Positions 1 to 6,788 of a stretch of DNA of 17,451 nucleotides are shown here, one piece after another. The stretch is from SURF-33 sp964598885 (lineage in GTDB: Bacteria; Desulfobacterota; Desulfobacteria; Desulfobacterales; Desulfosalsimonadaceae), in NCBI GenBank assembly GCA_964598885.1, contig CAZRES010000062.1, forward strand, positions 1-17,451, written 5' to 3'. Each line of letters begins with the position of its first letter. The stretch's first letter is position 1. The notes under the pieces were generated by a model that was not told the DNA's origin, made no database searches, and worked only from the letters and a program-made list of their open reading frames with translations. Position numbers and translations under genes: made by a program.

Positions 1-272
1 TCCGCTGAAAACAGCGACACCCAGACCGGCATGAATTTCAACCAGTCGGCATCGGCAATGACCTGCTGATCTCTGTACAGCACCGGATTATCGATTTTCA
101 GCCCGGCCGGCAGGGATGGAACGATGTTTTCCGTCTTTACGTGAAACGGCGGCCACAGCCGTGAAACATGGTGGGCCATATAGGTTTCCAATGCGTCCGA
201 TGGGAAGAGATAATAGAAAAAAACCATCGTTACCGCAATGATATAGGTGATATAAGCAAACGTTTTTTTCAT
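1..272 (-). CDS. gspN: Type II secretion system protein GspN, N-terminal part (runs off the left edge)
   Basis: Ninety codons are visible from an ATG at 272, with an AAGG just upstream; the 3' end lies beyond base 1. The protein opens with a short basic stretch (MKKTF) and one membrane segment at about residues 5-24. A periplasmic part follows, with the pattern FPSDALETYMAHHV then a Leu-Pro-Ala-Gly-Leu-Lys turn, as I know from the N-terminus of deltaproteobacterial GspN. GspN is an inner-membrane, periplasm-facing accessory protein of the type II secretion system. Its place 46 bp after gspM at the end of a G-H-I-J-K-L-M series supports the call more strongly than the residues alone. Only the first third or so of the protein is visible, so its C-terminal fold cannot be judged. 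Confidence 0.8.
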   Translation of the reverse strand, partial: MKKTFAYITYIIAVTMVFFYYLFPSDALETYMAHHVSRLWPPFHVKTENIVPSLPAGLKIDNPVLYRDQQVIADADWLKFMPVWVSLFSA

Positions 273-318
273 GACCTTATGATCTCAACGCCATAATGAG
301 GTTGGGCTTTTATCTGTG

Positions 319-894
319 TCAGGCCTCTTCAATGGTTTCCACCTGGAGAATAGCCGTCAAGAGGCTGTTCTGCGGCCCTGATTTATTGATGGTCAGCCGT
401 TTGACCACCACCATGTTCCGGGATGTCTCAATGCCGTGAAGAAAGGCCGCCATGTCCCTGAGGGCCACGTCTTGAACCTTAAGCTCCACCCGTGAGCGTT
501 TCACCCCGGAATCCTCGGCTACGGTGGATGACGGCCGCATATATGCGATACTGTTTTTTACGCCGGTTTCTCCGGCAAGGCGATCCAGAAACGAAAACAG
601 CGTAAAGTTGGCGGTCCGGTTCTCGAAGCGGTTTCTGGCGCTTTCCACGTGATGCCGCATGGTCTGGTATTCTTTCTGCATCGCCTGTATTTCGGCGTAT
701 ATCTCCTGACGCGCGGCCAACCGTTTTTGAAGGATGCTGCGCTTTTCAAACACCGGTACGATCATCAATTGGATTAACACAAATACGACGATCACGGCTG
801 CCGTGCCGAAAACCATGATTTTTTCACGTTTATTCAACGTAATATTGAGCTTGCCCATGAGGGATGCGGCGCCCGATCGTTGCTGGGTTGACAT
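319..894 (-). CDS. gspM: Type II secretion system inner-membrane protein GspM
   Basis: The 191-residue protein has a short cytoplasmic N-terminus, one strong membrane segment at about residues 26-48, a charged helix likely to form a coiled coil (about 49-90), and a small periplasmic domain with the alternating pattern of the ferredoxin-like GspM fold. GspM pairs with GspL in the inner-membrane platform that links the cytoplasmic ATPase to the pseudopilus. Sequence conservation in this family is low, so the call rests on topology, length and position between gspL and gspN. The start at 894 lies 24 bp after the gspL stop. An in-frame ATG at 858 (MGKLNITL) is an alternative that still keeps the membrane segment; neither has a strong ribosome-binding site. 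Confidence 0.85.
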   Translation of the reverse strand: MSTQQRSGAASLMGKLNITLNKREKIMVFGTAAVIVVFVLIQLMIVPVFEKRSILQKRLAARQEIYAEIQAMQKEYQTMRHHVESARNRFENRTANFTLFSFLDRLAGETGVKNSIAYMRPSSTVAEDSGVKRSRVELKVQDVALRDMAAFLHGIETSRNMVVVKRLTINKSGPQNSLLTAILQVETIEEA

Positions 895-918
895 GTGGCA
901 CGTTCCTTTTTCCGGTCG

Positions 919-2376
919 TTACAGGTCGATTTTCAGCCTGAATTCAATGCGGTTGGTGGTGTTGTCCAGATTGGCCGACGTGATGGTAATGGCCTGCCAA
1001 CTATCCGATCTCTCCAGATTTCCCTTAATTTCGTCAACGGTTTGGAAGGTATCGGTATTGCCGGTAATGATAATATCGTTGTCACCTCTTACCCATCGCG
1101 TAATCTCCACATCCAGTCCCGCGGGAATGGCACTGCTCATCGCATTGAGCAGCTCCATGTTGGAGACGCCGGCGTCCATATTGACGGTAAACGTGCTTTT
1201 TTCTCTGACCTCCTGGAGGGCGAGCCGCATCTGCTGGACCGGATCGACAATCCGGGTGATTTCCGGAAACGTGGATTGAAAAGTTCCGGCAATCTGACGG
1301 TTGATGCGGTCGATGGACCGCTGCAGATAATAGGCTTCCAAAAGCACGTGAAACATAACAAGAATGACCACAAAAGCGGCGATAAAACCAGTGGTCAGAA
1401 TGTCATTTTTATATTCTTCCCAGTAGCGTTTCAGCGCCGACCGTTCGCCCAGAAAATTGATCAGATGCAGTCCGTTGATTTCCGCTGCCGCAAGACCCAG
1501 GGCATTGTTGTATATTGCCGGCACATAATCTCCGGGTTCGGAAAGTTCCATGCTGAGGTCTGGAAGGGACAGCAGGTCCGTTGTTTGCACGCCGATTCCC
1601 ATGACGTTGTCCACAACAGTCTCCAATATTTCCGCGTCGAGCTCCGGGCCGGACAGCAGCACGGCGGCGGGGTCAAGATCCCTGTGAAAATGAGCTTCAA
1701 ATGCCGCCGTAAACTGCACCAGGTGCGGCTGCAGCCGGCGCGCTTTTTCCGCCGGATCACCGGTCCCGATCTGAACGTTGCGCACCAGATGCACCCGGCC
1801 CGATGCCACTGCGATCATCGTAATATCGGTGGTGGCGGCGTCGATCCATATAAAATCAGTAATGTCTCCGGCAAAAGCCGCGAATGTCGCGGCGGCCGGT
1901 AAACCGCCCGGCGCAATGCTCTGGGGGGTGATGCCCTGATTTTTCAGCGTTTCCACGACCGATTCCATATCCGACGTCCGAACCGCTGCTACGTAAATAC
2001 CGGTAGGATCTGTCCGGCCGGTTTTTTCAAAATCAATGGTCAGCTCGTCAACGGGAAACGGAAGCACCGACTCAATCTCAAACGGCAGGATCTGACGTAT
2101 TTTTCGCGGATCGGTAAACGGAACACTGAGATTCCGGTAGGATATTTTTTCCGGCGGCAAAGATATCGTGCATTCCGCGTCATTGACATCCCACTCGGAT
2201 GCCAGAGTTGCAACGGCGCGTTTGAAATCATCCACAGCCTCCTCGCCCGTCATCGCCTGATCTTCAAAAGCAAAGAACCGGAACGCATCGATCCGGTTTC
2301 CCTTGAAGGTATTGTGGATCAGAAGAGCTGATATCCCGGTACTCCGAATATCAATGGCCAGTATTTTTCTGCTCAT
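919..2376 (-). CDS. gspL: Type II secretion system protein GspL (actin-like cytoplasmic domain plus periplasmic domain)
   Basis: I chose the ATG at 2376 (485 aa, MSRKILAIDIRSTG) because GGAT sits 10 bases upstream; an in-frame ATG at 2388 adds four residues but has no usable spacing. Residues 1 to about 310 resemble the PilM/GspL actin-like fold: an opening strand with Asp-Ile-Arg-Ser, an ILPFEIESVLPFP segment near residue 96 typical of this family, and later Gly-rich turns. One membrane segment follows at about 327-349. The periplasmic part has FPEITRIVDPVQQM near 370, a motif seen in GspL. GspL binds the GspE ATPase in the cytoplasm and GspM in the membrane. It is unusually separated from gspK by about 110 bp containing inverted repeats. 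Confidence 0.92.
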   Translation of the reverse strand: MSRKILAIDIRSTGISALLIHNTFKGNRIDAFRFFAFEDQAMTGEEAVDDFKRAVATLASEWDVNDAECTISLPPEKISYRNLSVPFTDPRKIRQILPFEIESVLPFPVDELTIDFEKTGRTDPTGIYVAAVRTSDMESVVETLKNQGITPQSIAPGGLPAAATFAAFAGDITDFIWIDAATTDITMIAVASGRVHLVRNVQIGTGDPAEKARRLQPHLVQFTAAFEAHFHRDLDPAAVLLSGPELDAEILETVVDNVMGIGVQTTDLLSLPDLSMELSEPGDYVPAIYNNALGLAAAEINGLHLINFLGERSALKRYWEEYKNDILTTGFIAAFVVILVMFHVLLEAYYLQRSIDRINRQIAGTFQSTFPEITRIVDPVQQMRLALQEVREKSTFTVNMDAGVSNMELLNAMSSAIPAGLDVEITRWVRGDNDIIITGNTDTFQTVDEIKGNLERSDSWQAITITSANLDNTTNRIEFRLKIDL

Positions 2377-2413
2377 ATGGGCAATCATCCCCGAAAAATC
2401 ATCTTAACCCCAA

Positions 2414-2480
2414 GTTCCGGCATCCCGCGATAAAGAGGATCTCGACCTGAACGCGGTTAACGCGGAACCGGTGGGGATGC
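2414..2480 (-). other. Inverted-repeat element between gspK and gspL
   Basis: Two pairs of complementary arms lie in the only long gap of the operon. GCATCCC (2420-2426) is complementary to GGGATGC (2474-2480), and GTTCCG (2414-2419) to CGGAAC (2463-2468). The two pairs interleave, so they would form a pseudoknot or alternative hairpins. A CGCG-GTTAA-CGCG hairpin also lies inside (2452-2464). No U-tract follows on the minus strand, so this is not a standard terminator. The role is unknown; mRNA processing or translation control of gspL is a guess. Confidence 0.4.
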
Positions 2481-2486
2481 TATAAC

Positions 2487-3560
2487 TCAATCGTATGTCC
2501 ATTGCAAGACCCTGCAAAACCATTTGCCGGTTTCCGTCTCTTTTTCCCGCAATACAATCGCGGTAGCGGACATGGCCATATCATTAAGACGCGCTGAACA
2601 TTCAATGCGGAAAAGATCGCTCTGGGTGGTAATCAGGGTTTCATTAATTTCAACATCAGCCATGCCCGGGACATTTTTGTACCATGTGGGACTTGACAGG
2701 TCGTTGACATACATCTCGTCGGCTTTTTCCATCCGGAAATCACAGATTTCCGGCGCCAAAAACATGAATTCCGGCGGCAGGAGAGCGGCCACCACAGGCA
2801 GTTCCGCCGTATTGATATTGATCTTGCCCGGAAACGTGAATCCGGTTTCCGAGGCATCTGCGCCGTGTACCGTGACAAACTGGGATATCCCGGACACTTC
2901 TTCATCCACGAACATGAACAGTTCCGGCGTAATCCCTTTGATCCGCATCAATTCCCGGATATGCCGGATGGGGCCGTTGCGGCAGCTGTAGGGCGGATCC
3001 AGCGACTGGTAATAATCGTTTTCAGCGCCGCTCAATCCGGTGATGGCATCCCCGTCTTCAAAATCAAGCCAGTCCTTGAGGGGATTGACGATGGCGTTGG
3101 GTTCGATGATATCGTCCATGAAATCGGATTCTTCCTCCACCTGGCTCAAAAGCAGGGCGATGAAACGATACCAGAGATCCCGTTGGGCCTCATTGAATTC
3201 CTTTCCCTGGGGATAGGTCACCAGGCCGTTGACCTGAATGCGGGAAAGTTCATCCGTGATGAATACAACCATTTCGCCGCCATCAAAGGACAGCTGCGAT
3301 ATATATTCATTCAGTTTTTCCGGATCCGCCCAGTTCTCCTGGATGGAATCGATTTCCGTATTGTTTTTATCCTGAATCAAAACCGACTGAGCCGCCTCCA
3401 CACCCGAGGAAATCATATGCAGCAGGGTCAGTCGATCCCTTGAATGGGCGGCATCGGTGACCGCGGCGCGTATCTGGCGGTTAAGCTCAAAGGTCACGGC
3501 CACCAGCAGGGTGATGACCATAAGCGTAATGATTAAGGCGATACCGCGGTTATTGTTCAT
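2487..3560 (-). CDS. gspK: Type II secretion minor pseudopilin GspK
   Basis: The frame is open further upstream, but that part would overlap gspJ. The ATG at 3560 gives MNNNRGIALIITLMVITLL, a prepilin leader with cleavage after Gly6, and a 357-residue protein of normal GspK size. Position 5 of the mature protein is Ile rather than Glu, as is characteristic of GspK among pseudopilins. The body has the family's Leu-Asp-Trp-Leu-Asp segment, an acidic loop followed by DDPPY-like SLDPPY, a KGITPELF stretch, and ININTA followed by VAALLPPE. GspK is the largest minor pseudopilin; with GspI and GspJ it forms the pseudopilus tip that starts assembly. The start lies 22 bp after the gspJ stop. Confidence 0.95.
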   Translation of the reverse strand: MNNNRGIALIITLMVITLLVAVTFELNRQIRAAVTDAAHSRDRLTLLHMISSGVEAAQSVLIQDKNNTEIDSIQENWADPEKLNEYISQLSFDGGEMVVFITDELSRIQVNGLVTYPQGKEFNEAQRDLWYRFIALLLSQVEEESDFMDDIIEPNAIVNPLKDWLDFEDGDAITGLSGAENDYYQSLDPPYSCRNGPIRHIRELMRIKGITPELFMFVDEEVSGISQFVTVHGADASETGFTFPGKININTAELPVVAALLPPEFMFLAPEICDFRMEKADEMYVNDLSSPTWYKNVPGMADVEINETLITTQSDLFRIECSARLNDMAMSATAIVLREKETETGKWFCRVLQWTYD

Positions 3561-3582
3561 AAGTCGTGGGCAATCCATCGGG

Positions 3583-4299
3583 CTAATCAATTTTGTCCCG
3601 GAAAACAGGCAGCGGTATCTGGGAAAAAAAATCATATCCCGGCGTGCCTTCCGGTGCGATTCGAAGTTTGACGGCCACCGTCCGGGGAGTGGCATATCGA
3701 TGACGGTCGGAATCGGAATTCCATTCTTCGTGGCTATTGCCCTCCTCATCATAAAATAAAAGGGAAAATTCCTCTACATCCTCACACAGGATGGGATCGG
3801 CGGTGTTTTCTTCAAATTCCGGTTCAAGATCATAGGGATACGCCCGGTCCGACCGTTTAAGCACCGCATTTGAGTCCGAATGGGTTTGCCGCGGGACATA
3901 ATAGATAATTTCCGCCACACCACCGCCGGATTGGCCGCCCATGGGCAGATGGGCAGTGGAAGCAAACCGCAGTCTGGTGAACTGCCGGGAGCCGGCAAAA
4001 ACCTGTTCAGCCGAAAACCGGTACGGATCCGGCGGATCATTGAGCTCGGGTTTTTGATACATGGGCGGCAGTTCAATATAAAGGGATGTCAAATCCATTA
4101 CAATGCGGTCCATGCAGGACCGGGCCATTTCATAGGCCTCTTCCCCCTGGCGGATGGCCTCGTTTTTCGATAGCACGGCTCGAAAGGAAGCAAAAATCGT
4201 GGTTGTCACCACGGCAAAAATGGAAATGGCGATCAAAATTTCCATCAGAGTGAAGCCATTGCCAGCGGCAATATCATGATGTTTGCGAATCAATGCCAT
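3583..4299 (-). CDS. gspJ: Type II secretion minor pseudopilin GspJ
   Basis: From the ATG at 4299 the protein has 238 residues. A prepilin leader ends at Gly15, followed by FTLMEILIAISIFAVV with Glu at mature position 5. The C-terminal half has the GspJ-type pattern of a beta segment ending in YDEEGN, a Trp, and PRTVAVKLRI. GspJ binds GspI and GspK at the pseudopilus tip. An in-frame ATG at 4344 would overlap gspI by 34 bp and give an unusually long leader, so I prefer 4299, which leaves an 11-bp gap after gspI. Neither start has a clear ribosome-binding site, which suggests coupled translation. Confidence 0.93.
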   Translation of the reverse strand: MALIRKHHDIAAGNGFTLMEILIAISIFAVVTTTIFASFRAVLSKNEAIRQGEEAYEMARSCMDRIVMDLTSLYIELPPMYQKPELNDPPDPYRFSAEQVFAGSRQFTRLRFASTAHLPMGGQSGGGVAEIIYYVPRQTHSDSNAVLKRSDRAYPYDLEPEFEENTADPILCEDVEEFSLLFYDEEGNSHEEWNSDSDRHRYATPRTVAVKLRIAPEGTPGYDFFSQIPLPVFRDKID

Positions 4300-4310
4300 A
4301 GAGGTTATTT

Positions 4311-4739
4311 TCACAACTCCGGAACCGGAGTGAAAAACCGGCACAGCCGATAGTTCATCCGGCCGTTGTCCAGTGTGACCGTTACATCGATCTTTTCCAT
4401 CTCAATTTCATCGCCATCGACAACATCAAGGATAACGGGTTCCCGTTCCACCTCCCAGGTATATCCGGCAAATGCCTCGCCAAAATCCCCGGAGGTTGCC
4501 CCACCTGCACCGTCGGGGTCAGCCAGCACCTCGCTCATGCGGGCATTGGCCAGCAACGGCGCCTGGGTATAAAAACGAAAAGATTCATTCATGCCCACGG
4601 TCTGTCCCTGCAGCCGCAGGACGCCGACCAGAACAATGGCGATAATGGCAATGGCCACCATCACTTCCAGAAGTGTAAACCCGGAATCATGAGGAACCGG
4701 CGACGCTGTAGTATACTCAGTATTCAATGTGCCCCTCAT
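4311..4739 (-). CDS. gspI: Type II secretion minor pseudopilin GspI
   Basis: The 142-residue protein carries a prepilin leader with cleavage after Gly20, then FTLLEVMVAIAIIAIVL, with Glu at mature position 5. The short body, about 120 residues after processing, ends in a beta segment (DVTVTLDNGRMNYRLCRFF), as expected for GspI. It is part of the tip complex with GspJ and GspK. The start overlaps the end of gspH by 23 bp and no ribosome-binding site is evident, so translation is probably coupled to gspH. The rather long leader is unusual but no nearer start exists. Confidence 0.92.
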   Translation of the reverse strand: MRGTLNTEYTTASPVPHDSGFTLLEVMVAIAIIAIVLVGVLRLQGQTVGMNESFRFYTQAPLLANARMSEVLADPDGAGGATSGDFGEAFAGYTWEVEREPVILDVVDGDEIEMEKIDVTVTLDNGRMNYRLCRFFTPVPEL

Positions 4740-5253
4740 GAATTTTCACACGAGGTAGAAACGGCTCAACCTGATAGGTGATCCGGTTGTTTTTGTTGTC
4801 TTCCATGTAGATAAGGGCCGCATCCGAATATCTTTTGGGATAAAAACGGATTTCAGCTACTCCGGTGATGATCCGGTCCTGATCTGGAAATGCAAGGCCG
4901 AGAAGGCGAAAGCCCTTGGGTAAGCGCTGCTTTTCTTCTGTCGGGACCTCCCCGTCGGCTTCGGCCGGCGCCGTCCACATCCGGTTATGATCAAGATCGA
5001 GGAAAAGCACAAAAGTCTGCTGTTCGCGAAAAGCGGTTTCCTTCAGGGATTTAACAGTCAGAATAATCCAGGCGGACAACTCCCGGTCGCGGTCCTTAAA
5101 AAAGGAAACATCCAGCCGCGGAATCGAAAAAAAAAGCAGAATACTGATCAACGAAATCACCACAATCAATTCGATTAAAGTGAATCCGCTATTTTTGTTT
5201 CTGATGATTTGTCTGTATGTCTGCAAATGCCTCTTTACTGGCAGCCAGGGCAA
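4717..5253 (-). CDS. gspH: Type II secretion minor pseudopilin GspH
   Basis: The prepilin motif SGFTLIELIVVISLISILL places cleavage after Gly23 counted from the TTG at 5253, with Glu at mature position 5. The rest (about 155 residues) is a loosely conserved beta domain with a WIILTVKSLKETAFREQQ segment typical of the helix after the pilin stem in GspH. No ATG exists upstream of the pilin motif, so the start must be non-ATG: TTG at 5253 or TTG at 5226. The latter follows GAGG, though with only two bases between. The gene follows gspG after a 68-bp gap containing a hairpin and overlaps gspI. Confidence 0.88.
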   Translation of the reverse strand: MPWLPVKRHLQTYRQIIRNKNSGFTLIELIVVISLISILLFFSIPRLDVSFFKDRDRELSAWIILTVKSLKETAFREQQTFVLFLDLDHNRMWTAPAEADGEVPTEEKQRLPKGFRLLGLAFPDQDRIITGVAEIRFYPKRYSDAALIYMEDNKNNRITYQVEPFLPRVKIHEGHIEY

Positions 5254-5284
5254 CGGAGTGAATCGTTGCAGGGAGCGACAGGCT

Positions 5285-5308
5285 GAATCAGCGTTAATCG
5301 CCTGATTC
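5285..5308 (-). other. Hairpin between gspG and gspH
   Basis: GAATCA-GCG (5285-5293) pairs with CGC-TGATTC (5299-5308, one bulged C) around a five-base loop, giving a nine-pair stem. It sits directly after the stop of gspG, and no T-run follows on the minus strand, so it is not a full intrinsic terminator. An mRNA-stabilising or partial attenuation role is plausible because GspG is needed in large excess over the minor pseudopilins; that is inference. Confidence 0.45.
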
Positions 5309-5321
5309 TTACTCCCCGAAA

Positions 5322-5795
5322 TTATTCAATTTCCCAACTATTGATATCCGCATCGTAACCTTCACCGCCAGGCGCGCCGTCAGCGCCGTAGGAAATAATA
5401 TCGTATTCGCCATGAACGCCTGGACTGAGATAAACATATTCATTGCCCCAGGGATCTTTGGGCACTCTTCCTCTTTCCAGATAACCCCCCTCCCGCCAGT
5501 TTTTGGGGGTCCGGCCGGTGGCGGGCGGCGTGACCAGGGCTTCAAGCCCCTGCTCGGTGGTCGGGTAAAAACCGTTATCAAGGCGATAAAGCCGAAGGGC
5601 GGTTTCAATGCTTTGAATATCCACCGAGGCTTTGACCTGCTTGGCCTGGTCCGGCCGCCCCATGATCTTGGGCGCCACATAAACCGCAAGGACACTTAAA
5701 ATCACGATCACGACCATGAGTTCAATCAATGTAAAACCGCGATTATCGCGTATTTCAGATCTTGTTTTCCGCATTCGGATCATTCCATTTATCAT
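5322..5795 (-). CDS. gspG: Type II secretion major pseudopilin GspG
   Basis: The 157-residue precursor has a leader cleaved after Gly20 and then FTLIELMVVIVILSVLAVYV, the membrane-embedded pseudopilin stem. The C-terminus shows the GspG signature: DPWGNEYVYLSPG, then GADGAPGGEGYDADI, which carries the aspartates of the conserved calcium-binding loop. GspG polymerises into the periplasmic pseudopilus that pushes substrates through the secretin. It is the first gene of the operon here. Three in-frame ATGs (5795, 5783, 5774) are possible; the one at 5774 has GGA nine bases upstream and gives a compact leader, so the true start may be there. Processing by the prepilin peptidase would yield the same mature protein in each case. 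Confidence 0.96.
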   Translation of the reverse strand: MINGMIRMRKTRSEIRDNRGFTLIELMVVIVILSVLAVYVAPKIMGRPDQAKQVKASVDIQSIETALRLYRLDNGFYPTTEQGLEALVTPPATGRTPKNWREGGYLERGRVPKDPWGNEYVYLSPGVHGEYDIISYGADGAPGGEGYDADINSWEIE

Positions 5796-5833
5796 TTGTA
5801 TTGGTCAACAAATCAACCATGTGATAGGCAACA

Positions 5834-5863
5834 GCTATATTTTGTGAAATCATTCCAGGACAA
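5834..5863 (-). promoter_or_regulatory. Possible sigma70-type promoter for the gsp operon
   Basis: On the minus strand TTGTCC (5858-5863) and TATAGC (5834-5839) are separated by 18 bases, about 40 bp before the first gspG ATG. Both boxes match consensus only partly. A near-perfect palindrome (5862-5877) touches the upstream box. This 159-bp gap must also hold the promoter of the divergent hydrolase, for which I see no convincing boxes. Confidence 0.3.
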
Positions 5864-5877
5864 AGGTGTACACTTTT
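5862..5877. promoter_or_regulatory. Palindrome in the gspG/hydrolase divergent region, candidate operator
   Basis: AAAGGTGTACACTTTT is a 16-bp inverted repeat with one mismatched pair, centred on GTGTACAC. It lies between the divergent gspG and hydrolase genes and overlaps the possible gsp -35 box by two bases, a usual place for a dimeric regulator to bind. No regulator can be named. Confidence 0.35.
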
Positions 5878-5954
5878 ATCCAATCTGTCAACAAATATCA
5901 AGATTTTTCGGTGATCCGTATTGATTCTGAAACGTTAAAGCGAGGTAACGTCCC

Positions 5955-6749
5955 ATGAACAGGCCAACCGATCTATCGGTATTGGATCGTCCGGAAATTT
6001 TAAGTCTTCTTTTTCATCCCCGAAAAGAATCCGGGCGTCCCATGCCGCCACAGGCCCTGGGTCTTGACATAGCCACGGAGGACGGAACCCTCCTGGGAAG
6101 CCGCCTGTATCCGGGTCCGCCCAATGGGCCCCATATTTTGTTTTTCCATGGAAACGGCGAAATCGCCGAAGATTATGATGATATTGGTCCCCTGTACAAT
6201 GAAGTAACCATCAGTTTCATGGTGGTTGATTATCGGGGGTACGGCGCCAGCCAGGGAATGCCGGGCATTGCTTCCATGCTTTCTGACGCCTATGCGGCTC
6301 TTGATCGTCTGGAATACTGGATGGCCGCCCAAAAACGGACCGGACCTGTCTGGGTGATGGGCCGGTCCCTGGGCAGCGCGCCGGCCATTGAACTGGCCCA
6401 TGCCTGTCCGGAAAAGATAAACGGGATTATCATTGAAAGCGGTTTTTCACAAACCCTGCCTCTGCTCCGGCGTCTCGGCATCCCTATCGATGACCTCGGG
6501 CTTCCTAGTGACGGGATTTTCTCCAATTCTGATAAACTCGCTTCGTATGCCGGGCCTACCCTGATCATCCATGCCCAATACGATCAGATCATTCCCCTTG
6601 ATCACGGGCGGGAGCTGCTGGCCCGTTCGCCGGCGGACATCAAAAAACTCCATGTGGTTCCCAACGCGGACCACAATACCCTCCTGATGATGGCGGGAAT
6701 GGATTATTTCCGGATGATCCGGGATTTTATTGGATCCGCGACAGCATAA
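5955..6749 (+). CDS. Alpha/beta hydrolase (ABHD12/17, Bem46-like serine hydrolase)
   Basis: The 264-residue protein has the full alpha/beta hydrolase set: an oxyanion-hole segment FFHGNGE (residues 63-69), DYRGYGAS (92-99), the nucleophile elbow GRSLG with Ser138, an Asp in HAQYDQIIP (Asp210), and a His in NADHN (His240). There is no signal peptide or membrane segment, so it is probably cytoplasmic. The HGNGE and DYRGYG motifs match the Bem46/ABHD family, whose members hydrolyse acyl esters or thioesters; the substrate here cannot be deduced. The ATG is preceded by GAGG at nine bases. It is divergent from the gsp operon and converges on the kinase gene with a 39-bp gap and no clear terminator, so it is probably a single-gene unit. 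Confidence 0.88.
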   Translation: MNRPTDLSVLDRPEILSLLFHPRKESGRPMPPQALGLDIATEDGTLLGSRLYPGPPNGPHILFFHGNGEIAEDYDDIGPLYNEVTISFMVVDYRGYGASQGMPGIASMLSDAYAALDRLEYWMAAQKRTGPVWVMGRSLGSAPAIELAHACPEKINGIIIESGFSQTLPLLRRLGIPIDDLGLPSDGIFSNSDKLASYAGPTLIIHAQYDQIIPLDHGRELLARSPADIKKLHVVPNADHNTLLMMAGMDYFRMIRDFIGSATA

Positions 6750-6788
6750 TCTCTTTTTGTCGGGAAGTTGACGTCGTCGGCACCGTTG

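Noticed and set aside
895..1902. Long plus-strand open frame opposite gspL
   Set aside because: It is wholly antisense to a well-supported gspL, has no recognisable domain, and its composition is that of a reverse-frame shadow.
3561..3752. Upstream ATG at 3752 for gspK
   Set aside because: It would overlap gspJ by about 170 bp and put 70 residues before the prepilin cleavage site.
6750..6788. Terminator between the hydrolase and the kinase genes
   Set aside because: The 39-bp gap has a short GACGTC palindrome but no GC stem followed by a T-run on either strand.
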